This document shows positions 1 through 9,545 of a stretch of 56,072 bases of DNA, one piece after another. Origin of the DNA: Caldilineaceae bacterium (lineage in GTDB: Bacteria; Chloroflexota; Anaerolineae; Caldilineales; Caldilineaceae); assembly GCA_023384455.1 (NCBI GenBank), contig JAHDWH010000009.1, forward strand, positions 1 through 56,072, read 5' to 3'. The stretch's first letter is position 1. Each line of letters begins with the position of its first letter. Under the pieces are notes generated by a model. It searched no databases. It was not told where the DNA came from and was given only the letters and a program-made list of their open reading frames with translations. The position numbers and the translations under genes were made by a program.

Positions 1-100
1 CTGCTCACCCCCTCCCAACCTCCCCCAAAGGTGGGGGAGGATTCGCTCCACTTCCCAACCGGGCATGGGGAGGGGTAGGGTGGGATGGCTGAACAGGTAC
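1..100. repeat. Family A MITE-like element, copy 1 (cut by window edge)
   Basis: This stretch matches the copies at 793-893, 21638-21740, 42849-42902 and (inverted) 52727-52829. It has a C-rich then G-rich self-complementary core and ends in GCTGAACAGGTAC. Its left end, expected to read GTAA, lies just outside the window, so the 8-bp target duplication cannot be tested here. Confidence 0.85.
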
Positions 101-131
101 CCACCTCTATGGATTTTAGCAGCCCAGAAAT

Positions 132-160
132 TTGTCGATCCGAGCCAGGACCGCTATACT
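132..160 (+). promoter_or_regulatory. Predicted sigma70-type promoter of rplI
   Basis: TTGTCG (132-137) and TATACT (155-160) are separated by 17 bp. They lie about 45 nt upstream of the rplI start codon. Prediction from sequence only. Confidence 0.5.
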
Positions 161-204
161 TATTTCGTTGTGTACCAGACGTAAAAGCAAAGGGAATACC
201 CACT

Positions 205-774
205 ATGGCGCGTATGAAAGTACTGTTAATTCAAGATGTCCCCAATTTGGGGTTGGCCGGTGAGATTCACACCGTCGCAGCGGGTTTTGCCCGTAACTAT
301 CTGATGCCCCGCCAGGAAGTGGTGGCGGCCAGCAAAGGCGCGGTGAAGCAGGCCGAAGATATTCGGCAGGCGGCTATGCGCAAGCGGGCCAAAGAACGCA
401 CGAATGCCCAGGCCCAGGCAGCGATTATTGGCAATCAGAAGCTGCTCTTTGAAGTGCGGGCAGGCGACAATGACCGGCTCTACGGCTCCATCACCAGCGG
501 TGATGTGGCTGAACAGTTGGAAGGTATGCTCGAATTTGAGATCGACCGCCGCCGCATTCAGTTGGATGCCGGTATTCGGGATTTGGGCATCTTCGATGTG
601 CCCATCCGCCTGATGCCTGAAGTCACGGCCACCTTCAAAGTGGCAGTGGTGCGGGAAGGCGAAGGCTGGGCCGATGCGGAAAAGCGCCAGGCTGCTACCG
701 CCGCTGCTGCCCAGGCCGCCAAAGAAAAAGCCGCTGCCGATGCACTGGTCATCGAAGCCCAGGACGAAGAATAG
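205..774 (+). CDS. rplI: 50S ribosomal protein L9
   Basis: L9 is a large-subunit ribosomal protein whose N-terminal domain binds 23S rRNA. The family signature is clear near the N-terminus: [13 protein letters not shown], then GFARNYLMP. The frame stays open upstream to position 85, but the start at 205 (MARMKVLL) fits L9 alignments and has AAAGGGAA about 9 nt upstream; ATG 214 is an alternative. The product is 189 residues, longer than the usual ~150, because of an Ala/Lys/Glu-rich tail after the second domain. It is a single-gene unit with a promoter at 132-160 and a terminator at 908-939. A family A repeat lies between its stop and that terminator. Confidence 0.95.
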   Translation: MARMKVLLIQDVPNLGLAGEIHTVAAGFARNYLMPRQEVVAASKGAVKQAEDIRQAAMRKRAKERTNAQAQAAIIGNQKLLFEVRAGDNDRLYGSITSGDVAEQLEGMLEFEIDRRRIQLDAGIRDLGIFDVPIRLMPEVTATFKVAVVREGEGWADAEKRQAATAAAAQAAKEKAAADALVIEAQDEE

Positions 775-792
775 TCCTCGCCCTGATTTCAC

Positions 793-893
793 GTAACTGC
801 TCGCCCCCTTACCCCCTCCCAACCTCCCCCACGGTGGGGGAGGGGTCGATCCACTTTCCTCCCTGGAATGGGGTGGGGTGGCTGAACAGGTAC
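793..893. repeat. Family A MITE-like element, copy 2, with 8-bp target duplication
   Basis: The element runs from GTAACTGCTC to GAACAGGTAC. It is flanked on both sides by the identical octamer GATTTCAC (785-792 and 894-901), the footprint of a transposition event. No protein is encoded. Confidence 0.88.
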
Positions 894-907
894 GATTTCA
901 CAGACAC

Positions 908-939
908 AAAAGCCGCCCCCCAACCGGGGGCGGCTTTTT
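908..939 (+). terminator. Rho-independent terminator after rplI
   Basis: A GC-rich perfect stem (AAAGCCGCCCCC pairing with GGGGGCGGCTTT) has a short loop and is followed by T residues. It also faces the end of the minus-strand gene at 978, so it may act in both directions. Confidence 0.85.
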
Positions 940-977
940 GTATTGGGCGGTATATCGTCCCGACAAAGCGGGAAATT

Positions 978-2933
978 CTACGGTCGGGCGGGATATGGCA
1001 GCCGCACTTCTGTCAAATTTTCAAAACCGCCCGCTGTGGGCCGGTACAGAATCAGCCGGATTTCGTCAACTGACTCAACAGACCCCAGCCCATAGGCCTC
1101 CACAACTGTCTCGTCGGGCCGCAGCGAAGAGAAGGGCCGCAGCCCAAAGACAGGCCCGGTTGTGTCCTGTTGGGCCGCGCCGTCCGCCGTGCGCACGCTG
1201 ATAGACCAGTCCTTGGGGCTGGCCCCTTCTGTCACAGACCAGAAAAGCTGCACAGTCAGCCCGCCTTCTTCGCTCACAGTGTAGCCCTGCAACACAATCC
1301 CATCGCCCATTGCCCGGTCCAGGCGGACTGCCGGTTCTCGGCTCTGGGCTGCGCCGCCGGGCAAAAGTTCCGCCCAATCCCCGCTCCAGCCGTGGATCTG
1401 AGGCGGTGCAACCGTCAATTCCCCCAGCAGCAGATGGGCCGCATCCGCGGTCACAAAGAGCCGCTCCCCCTGTGCCAACTGTTCGTTGGCCCGGAAATTG
1501 TCCACTATACGCAAATCCGGGCGGATCCCGGCAATGTCGATGAGATAGGCCAGGCCGAGCGCGTCATCTTTGGCCGCGAAGAGAGCCGCTTTCTCTGGCA
1601 AGGGTTGACGCAACAGCAGTGTCGGGCGTTCCAATGCCGTGTCACCGGTGCGATCCCGGCTGTTGGCGGCGGGCAGGGAGGCCAGCCCCCGCCAGAGAAT
1701 CAGCAGAACGAGCAGGGCCAATGCGCTGTTGCGGATGTCGTATTGGCGGCGGGGTCGCACGGAAAAATCGGTCTCCTCGCTGGCCCTGGCCGCCCGGCCC
1801 GTGTGGATCACCCGTCCGTCGAATTTGTGGACCAGCCCGGCCACACCTAGCAGCAGCAGGGGATAGGCGGGCAGAATGACCTGAAACCAATTGCCGAAAC
1901 GGTCTACCCAGCACAGAATTGCATAAAGCGCCAGCGTTCCCCCCAACACCAGCCGCAGCCGTTTCTCCAATAGCCCGATTCCCAATAGCCCAATCACCAG
2001 CACCGGTATGCTCAACTCCTGCCAGATCAGTTCCGGGAAGCCGTTGGCAAAGAAGGCCGCGCCGGGCGCCAGCCCCCAGCGTAGCTCGTCCTGGCCCTGG
2101 GCTGTGCGCACAAAGGCCCAGAACCACTCCTGGGCGCTGGTCCAATCCCCCACCCCCCACCATTCGGGATGGGCCGCGCCCCGCAGGTAGACAAAAACGT
2201 AGCTGAGCAGGGGCAAGGCCGCGGTCAGAATGGCGGCGGCGATGATCCCGGGACGGCGCAGAAGTTTCGGCTCCTGCCAGAGAATAGCGGCGAGGAGGGG
2301 CGGTACAATCAATGCGACTGTGACCATATGGGCCAGGGCGAGGCCAGAGAGAAGGGATAGCAGGAGAAGAATAGTGATTGCGCCCTCCTGAGCCTGCCGA
2401 AGGGGTGAATAGTGAATTTTTAATTGTGAATGGTCGCGCCAGTGAAGGTAGAGGTAGAGGATGGCCAGGGTGTGGGCGATGGCGCTGCTGTATTGTTCGG
2501 ACGTGGTGGCGTAGTACCAGAAGAAATAGGTGACGGCGTAGAAGGCGGTGAGCAGCCAGGCCAGAGCCACGTCGCCGGCGGGCCGAACGGGGCTACGGGT
2601 GATGTGGAGAAGAATCTGGTAGAGCAGCCAGAGAGCGAGCAGGGCCCAGAGGGTGCTGTAACTGCTGAGGAGAGGGATGGGGTTGGGATGCAAACCGGCC
2701 CAATTGGCAACCGTACGCAAACTGTGAAACCAGAGCCAGCCGCCCATTGTAAAGAGGGGATAGCCCGGCGCATTGCTGGGCCGGGCCTGCACCTGGGCGT
2801 ACTGGTGGGTGATCAGATCTCCCCCCTCCAGTTCACCGGGGCCCAGGCCGTTGTCCAGGGTCAGCCCATAGAGCAGAACCCCGGCCACAAGCAGAAGGAT
2901 CCCCGCACGTCGGGGCCAGGGCGAAAGAGTCAA
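978..2933 (-). CDS. DUF2723-family multipass membrane protein (glycosyltransferase-like)
   Basis: This is a 651-residue protein. An N-terminal signal-anchor segment is followed by the acidic first-loop pattern GELEGGDLITHQ, then PSNAPGYPLFTM, and about ten hydrophobic segments up to roughly residue 400. The C-terminal ~230 residues are soluble. The layout resembles the DUF2723/TMEM260 group of lipid-linked-sugar glycosyltransferases, which act on exported substrates; acceptor and sugar cannot be told from sequence. The start overlaps the stop of the upstream mscS-like gene by 4 bp, so the two are probably translationally coupled. Its stop lies just beyond the rplI terminator. Confidence 0.75.
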   Translation of the reverse strand: MTLSPWPRRAGILLLVAGVLLYGLTLDNGLGPGELEGGDLITHQYAQVQARPSNAPGYPLFTMGGWLWFHSLRTVANWAGLHPNPIPLLSSYSTLWALLALWLLYQILLHITRSPVRPAGDVALAWLLTAFYAVTYFFWYYATTSEQYSSAIAHTLAILYLYLHWRDHSQLKIHYSPLRQAQEGAITILLLLSLLSGLALAHMVTVALIVPPLLAAILWQEPKLLRRPGIIAAAILTAALPLLSYVFVYLRGAAHPEWWGVGDWTSAQEWFWAFVRTAQGQDELRWGLAPGAAFFANGFPELIWQELSIPVLVIGLLGIGLLEKRLRLVLGGTLALYAILCWVDRFGNWFQVILPAYPLLLLGVAGLVHKFDGRVIHTGRAARASEETDFSVRPRRQYDIRNSALALLVLLILWRGLASLPAANSRDRTGDTALERPTLLLRQPLPEKAALFAAKDDALGLAYLIDIAGIRPDLRIVDNFRANEQLAQGERLFVTADAAHLLLGELTVAPPQIHGWSGDWAELLPGGAAQSREPAVRLDRAMGDGIVLQGYTVSEEGGLTVQLFWSVTEGASPKDWSISVRTADGAAQQDTTGPVFGLRPFSSLRPDETVVEAYGLGSVESVDEIRLILYRPTAGGFENLTEVRLPYPARP

Positions 2934-3754
2934 CCGCCGACCTCCAGCCCGGCTGCGGCCAGGGCCTCGTGGATCATCGCCAGCAGGTGGCGACGCACGA
3001 CCGCGCCCTTGCCATACTCGGTTTTGGCAAAGAGGGTGAAACGGGTCTGTGCCCCGATCACCCCGTCGGCGCTGATAATCTCCGGCGGTGCGATCAGTTC
3101 GGGGATGGCGGCCGCGGCAGCTTCGGCCACCGCATTGAGCACGGCTGTCACCTCCTCCAGTTTGCTGCTCTTTACATCCACCTGCACAGTGCCCAGGCTG
3201 AATGTGCCCCGGGCAAAGTTGCGCACATTGCGAATTTCGCCGTTGGGCACGACAAAGAGTTCGCCGGAGGGGGCGCGCATGTGGGTGGTGCGCAGATTAA
3301 TGTCCTCCACTGTCCCTTCAATTCCGAAAATTTCCACCTTTTCCCCGATTGTATAGAGGTCTTCAAAGAGGAAAATAATACCACTGATATAATCGCTGAC
3401 CACCGGACGTGCGCCCAAGCCCAGAGCGGCGCTAAAGAGGCCCAAAAAGGTAAAGAGGCCCGTGCTGTCCACATAGAGACTGAGGGAGAAGACGAGAGCC
3501 ACAATCACAATAAAGACCCGTATCAGGTCCACCAGCAGACCGGTAATCGTGGCGATGCGCCGGTCGTTCCAGATGGCGCGACGCGAAAAACGGGCACGGG
3601 AATAGACGAGTGGATGCACAAAATAGGGCACAAACCGGAGCAGAATCCAGGCCAGCAAACTGTAGATGAAGATCAGCAGCAGACGCTGAATTACCAGTGG
3701 CAGGACGAACCCACCAAAAATATCGAAAATAGGAATACCGGATGGAGTGCTCAT
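2930..3754 (-). CDS. Small-conductance mechanosensitive channel, MscS family
   Basis: A 274-residue inner-membrane channel that opens under membrane tension to release solutes. Three hydrophobic segments lie in the first ~125 residues. The third is the Gly/Ala-rich pore helix running into GLGARPVVSDYISG, which is diagnostic of MscS. A beta-domain region (GEKVEIFGIEGTVEDI, VPNGEI) and an alpha/beta C-terminal domain follow. Length is close to E. coli MscS (286). It is the first gene of a two-gene minus-strand unit with the DUF2723 gene. Confidence 0.92.
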   Translation of the reverse strand: MSTPSGIPIFDIFGGFVLPLVIQRLLLIFIYSLLAWILLRFVPYFVHPLVYSRARFSRRAIWNDRRIATITGLLVDLIRVFIVIVALVFSLSLYVDSTGLFTFLGLFSAALGLGARPVVSDYISGIIFLFEDLYTIGEKVEIFGIEGTVEDINLRTTHMRAPSGELFVVPNGEIRNVRNFARGTFSLGTVQVDVKSSKLEEVTAVLNAVAEAAAAAIPELIAPPEIISADGVIGAQTRFTLFAKTEYGKGAVVRRHLLAMIHEALAAAGLEVGG

Positions 3755-3841
3755 AGGAGCAATCCTAGCACGAAGCCGGAAGACGTGTCAAAGGATGGGG
3801 CAGTGGAGAGTTCACCCAGGATTGCGCACAGACCCCGAAGT

Positions 3842-3870
3842 TTGCCACAGGATAACCGGTTGGCTATAAT
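3842..3870 (+). promoter_or_regulatory. Predicted promoter of the C26 hydrolase gene
   Basis: TTGCCA (3842-3847), a 17-bp spacer and a perfect TATAAT (3865-3870). It implies a leader of about 130 nt that contains a hairpin (3891-3909) and a partial family B repeat (3950-3982). Confidence 0.6.
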
Positions 3871-3890
3871 GCAGCGCAGCATTGGAAACT

Positions 3891-3909
3891 GAATTTCTGC
3901 GAGAAATTC
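3891..3909 (+). promoter_or_regulatory. Hairpin in the leader of the C26 hydrolase gene
   Basis: A perfect 8-bp inverted repeat, GAATTTCT and AGAAATTC, with a 3-nt loop. It lies about 20 nt after the predicted -10 box, so it could be an operator or an mRNA-stabilising stem. Role unknown. Confidence 0.35.
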
Positions 3910-3949
3910 GGTTCCTAAAACGATTTACATACCCAAAATGGTGGCTGTT

Positions 3950-3982
3950 CAGGTGTGACGCACCGCAAGCCTGTATAGTTAC
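3950..3982. repeat. Partial family B repeat end
   Basis: It resembles the right end of the family B elements at 23635-23725 and 24720-24802, including GACGCAC and the terminal TGTATAGTTAC. Only one end is present, so this is a remnant. It lies in the leader of the following gene, just before its ribosome-binding region. Confidence 0.5.
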
Positions 3983-4004
3983 CCCTAACGATAGGCAAAG
4001 ATTG

Positions 4005-4937
4005 ATGATAGATACCCAACGGGAGCAATTGCTGCTCACGACACCAGAAGGCGAAGTCACGGCCCCACGCCCCCTCATCGGCGTGCCGATGGGCCGGGAA
4101 CGCTCCCAGCGTTTCTTTGGCCTGCCTATGTATATTATGAACCAGACATACGTGCGGGAGCTGGAAAAGCGGGGCGCGCTGCCTGTGCTCATCCCCCTGA
4201 ATATGAGCGAAGCCACCCTGCGCGGCACCTTCGAGCGGCTGGACGGTCTCTTCCTGCCCGGGGGCGAGGACATCGACCCCAGCAATTACGGCGAGGAGCG
4301 CCACGACCAGCTTGGCCCAGTGGACAAAGAACGGGATCGCACCGAACTCCACCTGACCCGTTGGGCGATTGAGACGGGGATGCCCGTGCTGGGAGTCTGC
4401 CGGGGGGTACAGGTGATCAATGTGGCCTGCGGCGGCGCGCTCTATCAGGACCTGCACAGCCAGGCCGGCGAGTTGGATAAGCACGACTTCTATCCGCCCA
4501 AATACGAGCGTTTCCGGGTGAGCCACGACATCCGTATCGAGCCGGACAGCCGTCTGGCCCAGGCGTTGGGACATATCCACGAGATCAATTCTATGCACCA
4601 CCAGGGCGTTAAGCGGCTGGGCTATGGCCTGCGGGTGGTGGCCAGCGCACCGGACGGTCTGCCCGAAGCGCTGGAATGTCCGGCCCTGCCCTTTGTCCTG
4701 GGCGTGCAGTGGCATCCCGAAGAGCTGGCCAAGACCGATCCTCACAGCGCAGACCTTTTCAGCCGCTTTGTCTGGGCTTCCTCGTCGGATTGGCGGGAAG
4801 ATATGCCGGCGGGCTGGCAGGAACGCTTTCGGGAAGGCGCGCAAAAGGCCAATGCGCATGACAACCGGAGCGTACACAGCCCAGAGATTGTCCGCATCCA
4901 GTCCAGCACCGAAGCTGCTACTGTCGCACAACTGTAG
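4005..4937 (+). CDS. Peptidase C26 / gamma-glutamyl-GABA hydrolase-like class I amidotransferase
   Basis: A 310-residue cytosolic hydrolase of the PuuD/peptidase C26 type, which cleaves gamma-glutamyl amide bonds. Visible motifs are LPGGEDIDPSNYGEE, the nucleophile elbow GVCRGVQ with its Cys, and GVQWHPEE carrying the catalytic His and Glu. The frame is open from 3882, but ATG 4005 is the first start followed by family-like sequence (PLIGVPMG). The true substrate (putrescine-derived gamma-glutamyl-GABA or another) is not determined, because no putrescine-pathway partners are adjacent. The C-terminal ~40 residues after the domain are not conserved-looking. Confidence 0.85.
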   Translation: MIDTQREQLLLTTPEGEVTAPRPLIGVPMGRERSQRFFGLPMYIMNQTYVRELEKRGALPVLIPLNMSEATLRGTFERLDGLFLPGGEDIDPSNYGEERHDQLGPVDKERDRTELHLTRWAIETGMPVLGVCRGVQVINVACGGALYQDLHSQAGELDKHDFYPPKYERFRVSHDIRIEPDSRLAQALGHIHEINSMHHQGVKRLGYGLRVVASAPDGLPEALECPALPFVLGVQWHPEELAKTDPHSADLFSRFVWASSSDWREDMPAGWQERFREGAQKANAHDNRSVHSPEIVRIQSSTEAATVAQL

Positions 4938-5000
4938 GGCGGAATGGCATTCCGCCCATTTTGGGACGGACACCCAGTCCGTCCTGTAAAGGCAGGGTCT

Positions 5001-7634
5001 ATGTCCGCCAGATTGCAGAACGCATGGGTGGTCAGGCTGTCGATTCTTCTTCTCAGTTCGTTCGTCCTCGGCCTTTGTGCCGCGCTCATTGCTGCGCCAC
5101 CCCGCCCCATCTACAGCCAGGAAGCGCCGGTCTACGGCGCGCAGTTGTTGCTGGTGCAGGCCAGTGACAATCGCCCCCTGCCCGCCAGCGCAGGAATCGC
5201 ACTGCACGCCCGGTTGACAGGCGACGCCACCCGGCTGATTGCCAGCGGTGCAGTTGAGAGTGTCTCTCGGCTGCGCGATGCCGGTTTTGCCGTGCAAGTT
5301 TTGGACCCCAGCAGCGCAGGACAGGTCTACTACTTTGTGGACAAACAGGCAGACCCGGCCAGCGCGCAGCGAGAGTCCGCGGCCCTGGGACGGATAGTAT
5401 ACGAAGACGACATTCTCCTGCTGGTGGGTTTGGCGGCTGAAAATGAAGGCCGATTTGTTGAAACCCTCCCCGGCCAGGGGATTGCCATCGCCCTGCTCAA
5501 CCCGGCCTCCCTGCCGTTGGAAGCCGAAGCGCCCATTGCCATCCGCGCCGCCAGCCCCCAGAGCACAAATCCAACGGTTGCCGCACTTCTGCCCCAACTC
5601 AGCGAAGCTGATCTCGCGTCCCGCATCGCCCAACTGAGCGGCGAAGTGCCCGTGGCCCTGCCCGGCGGCTCGGTCACCCTGGCAACCCGCTACACCTTCT
5701 CCACCCGCATTCTGGATGCAGAGCGTTTTCTCCACAACTACTACACGAATTTAGGCATGACACCAGTCTACGCGGCGTGGACGCGCGGCAACTACAGCGG
5801 GCGCAATCTGATTGTGGACCTGCCCGGCGCGGAACACCCGGAACGGATTTGGGTGCTGGGCGGCCATTTTGATACCAACTCAGAAATCCCCTATTCCTCT
5901 GCTCCCGGCGCGGACGACAACGGCACAGGCATCGCCGCTACAATGCGCATCGTCGAGCTATTGAAGCAGTATCAATTTGCCGACACTATCCGCTTTGTCC
6001 ATTTCTCCGGCGAGGAGCAGGGGCAATGGGGCGCGCAACAGTACGCCAGAGAGCTGCGTCTGGCGGGCGCGCAGGTGCAGGGCTACATCAATCTGGATAT
6101 GTTCGGCTGGGACAGCAACAGCGACTGGGTGGTAGAACTGCATCCGGGCACGGGGGTCAATTCCAACAGCATCGCCACGGCCTTTATCAGCGCCAACGAG
6201 CGCTACGGCCAGGGGTTGAGTTTCGAGCGCAAGACGAGCAGCGCCAGCCGTTTCTCGGACCATTCGGCATTTTGGGACTACAACTACCCGGCCTTTCTGG
6301 TCATCGAGAATTTCTTCACCGACGCCATCCCGCCGGACCGTAACCCCTGGTATCACAGCAGCGGCGACCGGCTGGCGCGGGTGAACCTGAATTATGCGGC
6401 GCGCATTGCCCGCACGGCCCTGGCGACGATTGCCGAACTGGCGGGCATACGCGAGGCGGGCACAGCGACAGCCACAGCGACTCTCACCCGGACGCCTTCC
6501 CCCACGCCCACACCGACAGAGACGCCCACGGCCACGGGTACGCCAACGCCTTCGGCCACGCCGACGAGCAGTTCCACCGCTACAGCGACACCTTCCCCCA
6601 CACCGACACCTTCGGTTACACCGACCGCCACAGCTACCCCTTTGCCGGTTGGCTGCGCCAATCTGCTGGTCAACAGCGGTTTTGAGACGACAGGCAGCAC
6701 GGCCTGGCGTTTCAGCGGGGCCTATGGGGGGCGGGTGGTGAGCAGCCCGGTCTATGCGGGCAGCCGGGCCGCCCAGGTGGGGTTGCCCCCCGGCGTGACC
6801 AATCAGTACAGCTATTCCACCGCTTACCAGACGGTGAGCGTGCCCGCGGGCGGGGAGCAATTGCTGTTGACCTGGTGGGAGCAGACCGGGGGCAATCGCG
6901 ATGGAGTGGATTACCGAGAAGTGCTGCTGCTCAATAGCAACTTCACACGGCTGGCGACGGTTGAGCTGGCGCGGGTTGCAGGAGATGAGCAGTGGCGGCA
7001 GCGCTGGTTTGATGTGAGTGCCTATGCCGGGCAGACTTTTGTAGTCTATTTCAATGTGTACAATAACGGCAGCGGCAGCCAATTCTGGAACTATCTGGAC
7101 GAGATTTCCCTGCTGCGCTGCACCGGGGCCACGGCCACACCCACAGCGACATTGACGCCGACAGAAACGGCCACACAGATTTCAACGAACACCCCGACTG
7201 GCACACCTTCCCCCACAGCCAGCGCAACCGCTACACCGACTAAGACGGCGACGGAAACAGCTACGGGCACGCCGTCCGCCACAGGTACACCCACTGCGTC
7301 AGCGACGCCAACCGGGACGCCCTCGCCCACGGGAACACCTTCCCCCAGCCCAAGCGAGACGGCTACTGCGACGAATACCCCCTCGCCCAGCGCAACGGTG
7401 AGTGTCACGCCCACCCATACGCCTACGGCTACGGCTACACCGCCCCTTCCTTTATTGAGCTATCTCCCATTGATTGTGAACCGGAGCGCGCCGGGGGCGA
7501 CGCCGACGCCCACGTCCACCCTCACGCCGACAGGGACGCCCACGCCAACCCATTCACCCACGGCTACAGTGTCGCCGACGTCCACGCCAACGCCGCCCCA
7601 GAGTCCATTGGCGACGCCGGGGGTCAGGGGATAG
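5001..7634 (+). CDS. Secreted M28-family metallopeptidase with Thr/Pro linkers and an extra C-terminal domain
   Basis: An 877-residue exported zinc peptidase. The start at 5001 (MSARLQN) places a signal peptide at residues 1-~35; the frame is open further upstream without a better start. The M28 domain shows the zinc ligands in GGHFDTNS, the GADDNGTG motif, FSGEEQG and the late YHSSGD, all typical of aminopeptidase Y/S-like enzymes. A TPT/TAT-rich linker follows, then a beta-sandwich-like region beginning [11 protein letters not shown], then a second linker. YLPLIVNR sits between Thr/Pro tracts near the end and resembles the terminal YLPSVMD of the S8 protein at 11560. The last 11 bp overlap the convergent kinase gene. 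Confidence 0.9.
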   Translation: MSARLQNAWVVRLSILLLSSFVLGLCAALIAAPPRPIYSQEAPVYGAQLLLVQASDNRPLPASAGIALHARLTGDATRLIASGAVESVSRLRDAGFAVQVLDPSSAGQVYYFVDKQADPASAQRESAALGRIVYEDDILLLVGLAAENEGRFVETLPGQGIAIALLNPASLPLEAEAPIAIRAASPQSTNPTVAALLPQLSEADLASRIAQLSGEVPVALPGGSVTLATRYTFSTRILDAERFLHNYYTNLGMTPVYAAWTRGNYSGRNLIVDLPGAEHPERIWVLGGHFDTNSEIPYSSAPGADDNGTGIAATMRIVELLKQYQFADTIRFVHFSGEEQGQWGAQQYARELRLAGAQVQGYINLDMFGWDSNSDWVVELHPGTGVNSNSIATAFISANERYGQGLSFERKTSSASRFSDHSAFWDYNYPAFLVIENFFTDAIPPDRNPWYHSSGDRLARVNLNYAARIARTALATIAELAGIREAGTATATATLTRTPSPTPTPTETPTATGTPTPSATPTSSSTATATPSPTPTPSVTPTATATPLPVGCANLLVNSGFETTGSTAWRFSGAYGGRVVSSPVYAGSRAAQVGLPPGVTNQYSYSTAYQTVSVPAGGEQLLLTWWEQTGGNRDGVDYREVLLLNSNFTRLATVELARVAGDEQWRQRWFDVSAYAGQTFVVYFNVYNNGSGSQFWNYLDEISLLRCTGATATPTATLTPTETATQISTNTPTGTPSPTASATATPTKTATETATGTPSATGTPTASATPTGTPSPTGTPSPSPSETATATNTPSPSATVSVTPTHTPTATATPPLPLLSYLPLIVNRSAPGATPTPTSTLTPTGTPTPTHSPTATVSPTSTPTPPQSPLATPGVRG

Positions 7635-8286
7635 AGGGGTGATGGGGAGGTATCTTCCCATTTTCGCCCGCGGCGGCCAGGGCGTCACGCACAACCTCTA
7701 CCACCAGTCCCCGATGCTCCGGATTCTCAACTACATCCAGCCAGTCGGTCTGGATGACCAGAACGGGGGAGAGCTGGTAGGCGCTGATCCACTCCTCATA
7801 CAGATCATTCAGGCGGGCCAGATAGTCGGGGGGAATTGCCTGCTCGTATTCCCGACCCCGGCGCTGCACCCGCGCGGTCAGGGTTTCCAGGGAGGCGCGC
7901 AGGTAAACGATCAATCGGGGCGGGGGGAGAAAGTCGATGATGGCAGTGTAGAGTTCCCGGTAGGCTGCGTAGTCCCGGGCGTCCATCTGGCCCTGCGTAT
8001 AGAGATTGCGGGCAAAAATTTCCGCGTCTTCATAGACGCTGCGGTCCTGGATAGCCGGAGTGGGGTGGTTGACCAGTTGGCGATGGTGGCGCAAGCGGCG
8101 GCCCAGAAAGAAGATTTGGGAGTGAAAACTCCAGCGGCGCATATCTGCGTAGAAATCGGGCAGATAGGGGTTATCGTCCACGGCTTCATAGAAAGGCGTC
8201 CAGCCCAGTTCCTGGCTGAGCAGCCGGGTGAGGGTGGACTTGCCCACGCCGATATTGCCTGCAATGGCGATGAAATGTGCGGTCAT
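7624..8286 (-). CDS. Deoxynucleoside kinase (dGK/dCK family)
   Basis: A 220-residue cytosolic kinase that phosphorylates deoxynucleosides in the salvage pathway. The P-loop GNIGVGKST is at residues 9-17, the acidic EAVDDNPYL substrate region follows, then [11 protein letters not shown], equivalent to the DRS motif of the family. The LID-region arginines lie in [10 protein letters not shown]. Which base is preferred cannot be decided. It is probably co-transcribed after uppP (9-bp gap). Its 3' end overlaps the convergent M28 gene by 11 bp. Confidence 0.9.
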   Translation of the reverse strand: MTAHFIAIAGNIGVGKSTLTRLLSQELGWTPFYEAVDDNPYLPDFYADMRRWSFHSQIFFLGRRLRHHRQLVNHPTPAIQDRSVYEDAEIFARNLYTQGQMDARDYAAYRELYTAIIDFLPPPRLIVYLRASLETLTARVQRRGREYEQAIPPDYLARLNDLYEEWISAYQLSPVLVIQTDWLDVVENPEHRGLVVEVVRDALAAAGENGKIPPHHPSIP

Positions 8287-8295
8287 TTTGGCCCA

Positions 8296-9108
8296 TTACC
8301 CAAAGCGAAGAATCAGCAATCCAACCACCGCGCAGTAGGCGGCAAAAATGTAGAGCGAATGGCGGGTCAGGTAGGCGATCAACCAGCGGATGGCGATGTA
8401 GCCAAAAATGAAGGCTGTCACAAAACCCACCAGCAGGGGTGGGATGAGCGCGGCCACGTCGGGCATTTTCGCCAGATCAGCCAGGGCCAGCACCCCCGCG
8501 CCCAGCATCACCGGCACCGACATCAGAAAAGAGAAGCGGGCCGCCGCGGGCCGGTCCAGATTGCGCGCCATAGCCCCGGCCATTGTGGAGCCGGAGCGGG
8601 AGACGCCGGGCAGCAGGGAGACCACCTGGGCCAGCCCGATCCAGAGGGCATCCAGCCAGCCGATCGTCTCAAAGGAGCGTCGTCGCTGGCCGATCAGCTC
8701 TGCCGCCACCAGAATCGCCGCGGTCAGCAGCAAAAAGCCACCGGTGGCGCGCACGCTGGAAAAGACGGCGGAGACCGCATCTTTGAAGAGCAGGCCGATC
8801 AGCACCGCTGGAATCGTCGCCAGAATCAGATACCAGCCCAGGCGGGCGTCCGGGTTGCCAAAGGGCTTGCGGGCCAACAGCGCCTGCATAAAGCCTGTCA
8901 GAATTCGCAGCAGATCGGCCCAATAGTAGACGACGACGGCCAGCAGCGTGCCCCACTGGACCAGCACATCGAAGACAAATGTCTGCTGCTTGGAAAAGCC
9001 CCAGCCCAATAGATGGGGGATGATGACCAGATGGCCGGAACTGGAAATGGGCAGAAATTCGGTCAGCCCCTGAATGATGCCCATCACAATCGATTGCCAG
9101 ATACTCAT
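8296..9108 (-). CDS. uppP: Undecaprenyl-diphosphatase (UppP/BacA)
   Basis: A 270-residue multipass membrane enzyme that dephosphorylates undecaprenyl diphosphate, recycling the lipid carrier for peptidoglycan and other wall polymers. Both catalytic motifs are present: EFLPISSSGHL near residue 17 and PGVSRSGST near residue 165. Hydrophobic segments and total length match the family. It heads a two-gene unit with the kinase. Confidence 0.95.
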   Translation of the reverse strand: MSIWQSIVMGIIQGLTEFLPISSSGHLVIIPHLLGWGFSKQQTFVFDVLVQWGTLLAVVVYYWADLLRILTGFMQALLARKPFGNPDARLGWYLILATIPAVLIGLLFKDAVSAVFSSVRATGGFLLLTAAILVAAELIGQRRRSFETIGWLDALWIGLAQVVSLLPGVSRSGSTMAGAMARNLDRPAAARFSFLMSVPVMLGAGVLALADLAKMPDVAALIPPLLVGFVTAFIFGYIAIRWLIAYLTRHSLYIFAAYCAVVGLLILRFG

Positions 9109-9167
9109 GCGCGTTGCTCCTGATGAGGGGAGAAGGGTATGCGGGACGGAAAGATTCCCTACGCAAA

Positions 9168-9194
9168 GAAGTCAGCGCCCGTTGCGCTGACTTC
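9168..9194 (-). terminator. Hairpin downstream of the HigBA-like operon
   Basis: A perfect 11-bp stem, GAAGTCAGCGC and its complement, lies 70 bp past the antitoxin stop. The T-run on the minus strand is short (TTT), so termination is likely but not certain. Confidence 0.4.
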
Positions 9195-9265
9195 TCAATT
9201 CTACAACGATTTGAGTGGAACGCCCGTTCAGCCGGATGTTTACGCGATGGCGGGGCAGGCCGCAG

Positions 9266-9544
9266 TCAGGCAAACTCGATACGCAACTGCTTACCCACCG
9301 CGCGCGCCAGCCGATCCAGCGAGTCCAGTGTGACAGCGGTGTTGCTTGGGTCGAGCAAACGATCCACTTGGGAGCGACTCGTCTGCAAATGCTCGGCCAG
9401 TTGCGATTTATTCATCTGCGCTTCGGCCATAATCTCGCTTAATTGCAGCGCCAATAGACGCTTCAAAGCGCGCGCCGACACCTCTTCCAGAATGCCTTCT
9501 TCGGCCAGAAAATCATCGAAGTTGCTGCCTGAATATGGATTCAT
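9266..9544 (-). CDS. XRE-family antitoxin (HigA-like)
   Basis: A 92-residue DNA-binding antitoxin. The helix-turn-helix is visible in MNKSQLAEHLQTSRSQVDRL at about residues 44-63, followed by the dimerisation tail SLDRLARAVGK. The start MNPYSG at 9544 leaves a 1-bp gap after the toxin stop with a GAGTGAG purine tract overlapping it; the frame is open upstream to 9589 inside the toxin. Toxin-first order is typical of higBA. It is expected to neutralise the upstream toxin and repress the operon. Confidence 0.82.
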   Translation of the reverse strand: MNPYSGSNFDDFLAEEGILEEVSARALKRLLALQLSEIMAEAQMNKSQLAEHLQTSRSQVDRLLDPSNTAVTLDSLDRLARAVGKQLRIEFA

Positions 9545-9545
9545 C

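Noticed and set aside
3915-5735. 606-codon open frame on the minus strand
   Set aside because: It lies antisense to the C26 hydrolase and M28 genes, both of which show clear family motifs; composition of the frame is not protein-like.
6460-7620. Periodic ACGCC/CACC tracts that could suggest a repeat array or CRISPR
   Set aside because: They encode the Thr/Pro linkers of the M28 peptidase; units are degenerate codon repeats with no spacers.
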